Assembly (NCBI RefSeq): GCF_007829815.1 | Contig: NZ_VIWT01000001.1 | Span: forward strand, 5,915,001-5,979,000 | Source: Kitasatospora viridis | Lineage (GTDB): Bacteria; Actinomycetota; Actinomycetes; Streptomycetales; Streptomycetaceae | Length of the DNA stretch: 64,000 nt | Reading direction: 5' to 3' | In this document: positions 62,235-64,000 of the stretch, piece by piece | How the letters are laid out: each line of letters starts with the position of its first letter | Position numbering within the stretch: the first letter of the stretch is position 1 | The notes under the pieces: model-generated | The model's input: the letters and a program-made list of their open reading frames with translations, nothing else | Told to the model about the DNA's origin: nothing | The model's database searches: none | Position numbers and translations under genes: made by a program

Positions 62235-62552
62235 TCAGTCCACCGGGTCGGCTCGGCCGGCCTCCTGGTAGGCGTCCGCGTAGGTGGGGGAGTCCTTGAT
62301 CAGGCCGTCGCAGAACGCGGCGACGTCGGTGCCGATCAGCTCCAGCACCCCCTTGCCGGTCGTGACGCCCTCCTCGAAGAAGTCGACGATCCCGGGGAGC
62401 AGCGGGCCCTCGGCCAGGTCGACCGGGCCGACCTTGAACAGGTACCGCTGCATCTCCTGGTAGACGATCCGGTAGTCCGGCGGGAGCGCCTTGACCCGGG
62501 CCTGGTGGGCCCGCCAGTGCTTCTTGCCCTCGATGATGTCCTGGATGCTCAC
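62235..62552 (-). CDS. DUF1048-family protein, second copy
   Basis: 105 residues, starting at GTG 62552 one base after the stop of the first DUF1048 gene, with GGGAGG inside that gene. It contains HWRAHQARVKALPPDYRIVYQEMQRYLF and GIVDFFEEGVTTGKGVLELIGTDVAAFCDGL, the pattern of DUF1048 proteins, all-helical and commonly next to PadR regulators. Function is unknown. It is the last gene of a three-gene operon. Confidence 0.87.
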   Translation of the reverse strand: MSIQDIIEGKKHWRAHQARVKALPPDYRIVYQEMQRYLFKVGPVDLAEGPLLPGIVDFFEEGVTTGKGVLELIGTDVAAFCDGLIKDSPTYADAYQEAGRADPVD

Positions 62553-62553
62553 G

Positions 62554-62910
62554 TCAGCCTCCCAGCCTGCTCAGTTTCCTGGCCACGTTCCTGTTCAACT
62601 GCTCGCGCCACCGGTCGCGGTAGGTGCGGGCCCCGGCGCCGCCCAGCAGCCCCGTGCAGAAGCCCTGGACGTCGTCGCCGAGCACCTCCTGGGCGCTCTC
62701 CCCGGCCGCCGCCGTCTCCTCCAGCAGCCCGAGGGCGGCGTCGAGGATCGGGGTCAGGTTGCGGCCGGTGAGGTCGGCGTGCGGGTGCAGGTGGCCCTTG
62801 ATCTGCTCCCAGGCCGCCCGGTGGTCGGCGGGCAGGGCCGCGGCCCGGGTGTCGAACGCCTTCCACTCCCTGCTGATGTCATTGCCGGTGATGCGTTCCC
62901 AGAAGTTCAT
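62554..62910 (-). CDS. DUF1048-family protein, first copy
   Basis: 118 residues, MNFWERITGNDISREWKAFDTRAAALPADHRAAW..., with the DUF1048 pattern LLEETAAAGESAQEVLGDDVQGFCTGLL. ATG 62910 overlaps the PadR stop (ATGA) and has GGGCGGGAG upstream. It is related to the next gene, so the two likely arose by duplication and may form a hetero-oligomer. Confidence 0.87.
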   Translation of the reverse strand: MNFWERITGNDISREWKAFDTRAAALPADHRAAWEQIKGHLHPHADLTGRNLTPILDAALGLLEETAAAGESAQEVLGDDVQGFCTGLLGGAGARTYRDRWREQLNRNVARKLSRLGG

Positions 62911-63233
62911 CTCCCGCCCTCCTTGAGGCTGTTGATGCGCGTTGAGACGTACTGCCACTTCGCCCAGAACCTGGCGAGTTCCTCGCGCCCGGCGTCGTTG
63001 AGCGCGTAGAACTTGCGCGGCGGACCGACCCCGGACGGTCGCTTCGCCACCTGCACGAGTCGGTTCCGCTCCAGTCGCAGCAGGATGGTGTACACCGTCC
63101 CCTCGACGACGTCGGCGAAGCCGAGCTCGTTCAGCCGGCGGGTGATGGCGTACCCGTAGGTCTCCTCGCGGTCGATGATTTCGAGCACGCAGCCTTCGAG
63201 CGTGCCCTTCAGCATCTCCGTCAGGTCGTCCAT
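62907..63233 (-). CDS. PadR-family transcriptional regulator
   Basis: This 108-residue regulator starts at ATG 63233 with AGGAGG 8 bases upstream. The winged helix reads MLKGTLEGCVLEIIDREETYGYAITRRLNELGF, then VVEGTVYTILLRLERNRLVQV and PPRKFYALNDAGREEL, the PadR wing. It is the first gene of the PadR-DUF1048-DUF1048 operon and is expected to repress it. Two 15-bp direct repeats upstream at 63263 and 63286 are the likely operator. Confidence 0.92.
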   Translation of the reverse strand: MDDLTEMLKGTLEGCVLEIIDREETYGYAITRRLNELGFADVVEGTVYTILLRLERNRLVQVAKRPSGVGPPRKFYALNDAGREELARFWAKWQYVSTRINSLKEGGR

Positions 63234-63254
63234 CGCGGGTCCTCCTCGCCCCTC

Positions 63255-63300
63255 AGTACTGCGTAGCACCGAGTACCAGTACACAGTAGCACCGAGTACC
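63255..63300. promoter_or_regulatory. PadR operon operator candidate, direct repeats
   Basis: GTAGCACCGAGTACC occurs at 63263-63277 and 63286-63300 (23-bp period), preceded by the palindrome AGTACT at 63255. GTAC-containing half sites recur throughout. The array ends 22 bp before the PadR ATG. Confidence 0.6.
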
Positions 63301-63475
63301 GGAGCGCGACACCCCCGGCGGTGCGGCCCGGCCCGGGCCTGGCTGCTGTCACCCGCATGACGGACGCCACCGTGATCAACCCGTCGGTGACTCGTTCGTC
63401 AGCACGGCCGGTCCGCGCCCGCGGCATGCCCGCCGCCGCCTGAATGCCCGCCTCTCCACCACTCGGAGGTCACCC

Positions 63476-64000
63476 GTGTCCAGACGCCCCCTCAGCTCTG
63501 CCACCGTGCTCGCGGCCACGCTCGCCACCTGCGGCGTGCTACTGCTGCCGGCCGGCACCGCGGGTGCGGCCGCCCGCGCCGCCGTGCCCGCGCCCGGCTC
63601 GGTGCCGCCCGACCAGGACCCGTTCTACGCCGCCCCGGCGGACATCGCCGACTACCGGCCCGGCCAGGTGGTGGCCTCCCGGCCGGTGCCGAACCCGACC
63701 CTCGACTGGATCCCGATGCCGGTCGACGTCTGGCAGCTCTCCTACCGCAGCAACGACAGCAACGACCAACCCGAACTGGCCGTCACCTCACTGGTGGTGC
63801 CGAAGCGCGCCTGGACCGGCGCGGGCGCGCGCCCGGTGGTCTCGCTGCAGTCGCCCGAGGACAGCCTGGGCACCCAGTGCGCGCCCTCCTACCTGCTGGC
63901 CGGCGGGCAGGACAACCAGGACGCCGCGCTCGGCGTCGAACTGCTGGCCGCCAACTGGGCGGTGGCGATCCCGGACCACGAGGGCCCGAAGTCGGTCTTC
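63476..64000 (+). CDS. Secreted lipase (LIP family), 5' part
   Basis: GTG 63476 follows GGAGG by 7 bases and the frame is open to the right edge, giving 175 residues so far. Residues 1-33 are a signal peptide (RRPLSSATVLAATLATCGVLLLPAGTAGA). The mature start (DQDPFYAAPADIADYRPGQVVASRPV) and later PDHEGPKSVF match the secretory triacylglycerol lipase (LIP) family of alpha/beta hydrolases. The nucleophile Ser and other catalytic residues lie beyond the window. Confidence 0.85.
   Translation, partial: MSRRPLSSATVLAATLATCGVLLLPAGTAGAAARAAVPAPGSVPPDQDPFYAAPADIADYRPGQVVASRPVPNPTLDWIPMPVDVWQLSYRSNDSNDQPELAVTSLVVPKRAWTGAGARPVVSLQSPEDSLGTQCAPSYLLAGGQDNQDAALGVELLAANWAVAIPDHEGPKSVF

Noticed and set aside
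63358..63446. Short plus-strand frame (about 28 codons) before the lipase gene
   Set aside because: No ribosome-binding site, no signal peptide and no similarity that I recognise.
1..64000. tRNA, rRNA, insertion sequences or phage attachment sites
   Set aside because: No cloverleaf, rRNA segment, transposase or terminal inverted repeat was recognised on either strand.

Overview
The window is very GC-rich actinobacterial DNA. GTG starts, ATGA/GTGA gene overlaps, LAL and SARP regulators, a Nur-type box before an iron superoxide dismutase and a large modular type I polyketide synthase (PKS) all point to Streptomyces or Kitasatospora. Assignment below family level is not possible from the sequence alone.

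Positions 1-36379 hold the 3' part of a modular PKS locus. Six complete modules and the end of a seventh lie on five plus-strand genes: a partial gene (3-3092; AT end-DH-KR-ACP), 6739-12132 (KS-AT-DH-KR-ACP), 12132-16883 (KS-AT-KR-ACP), 16944-32426 (three KS-AT-DH-KR-ACP modules) and 32423-36379 (KS-AT-ACP-TE). A LAL-type LuxR regulator (3239-6103, minus) sits between the first two, with a 635-bp divergent control region. No ER domain is present. All readable AT domains look malonyl-specific except the middle one of the three-module protein, which looks methylmalonyl-specific. If gene order equals assembly order, the visible part builds a conjugated diene, one hydroxyl, a conjugated triene with one methyl branch, and an unreduced beta-keto carboxyl end released by the thioesterase.

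Positions 36429-50637 look like the rest of a specialised-metabolite island: an MacB/FtsX-type ABC exporter, a NarL-type two-component system, a free-standing C-A-PCP protein, and a compact RiPP-like cassette. The cassette is a 43-residue cysteine-free peptide, an E1/ThiF enzyme with an N-terminal PqqD-like domain, and an M50-type membrane metalloprotease also with a PqqD-like N-terminus, followed by a convergent SARP regulator. A strong terminator separates the C-A-PCP gene from the peptide gene. Upstream of the peptide are three perfect TGCCACG heptamers with exact 11-bp period, the layout of a SARP target. A 16-17 bp element is shared by the PKS promoter region and the C-A-PCP promoter region, suggesting co-regulation of the two halves. 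The cassette is the best candidate here for an undescribed system.

Positions 50849-64000 are housekeeping or accessory genes: an NTF2-like lipoprotein, two membrane mannosyltransferase-like glycosyltransferases, Fe superoxide dismutase with a Nur-type box, a tiny DUF6011 zinc protein, a flavohemoprotein/PNPOx-like pair, two small secreted proteins, a DinB-like protein, an MFS exporter with its MarR repressor and a near-perfect operator at the predicted start of transcription, a LigD-type ATP-dependent DNA ligase, a PadR-DUF1048-DUF1048 operon, and the start of a secreted lipase cut by the window edge.
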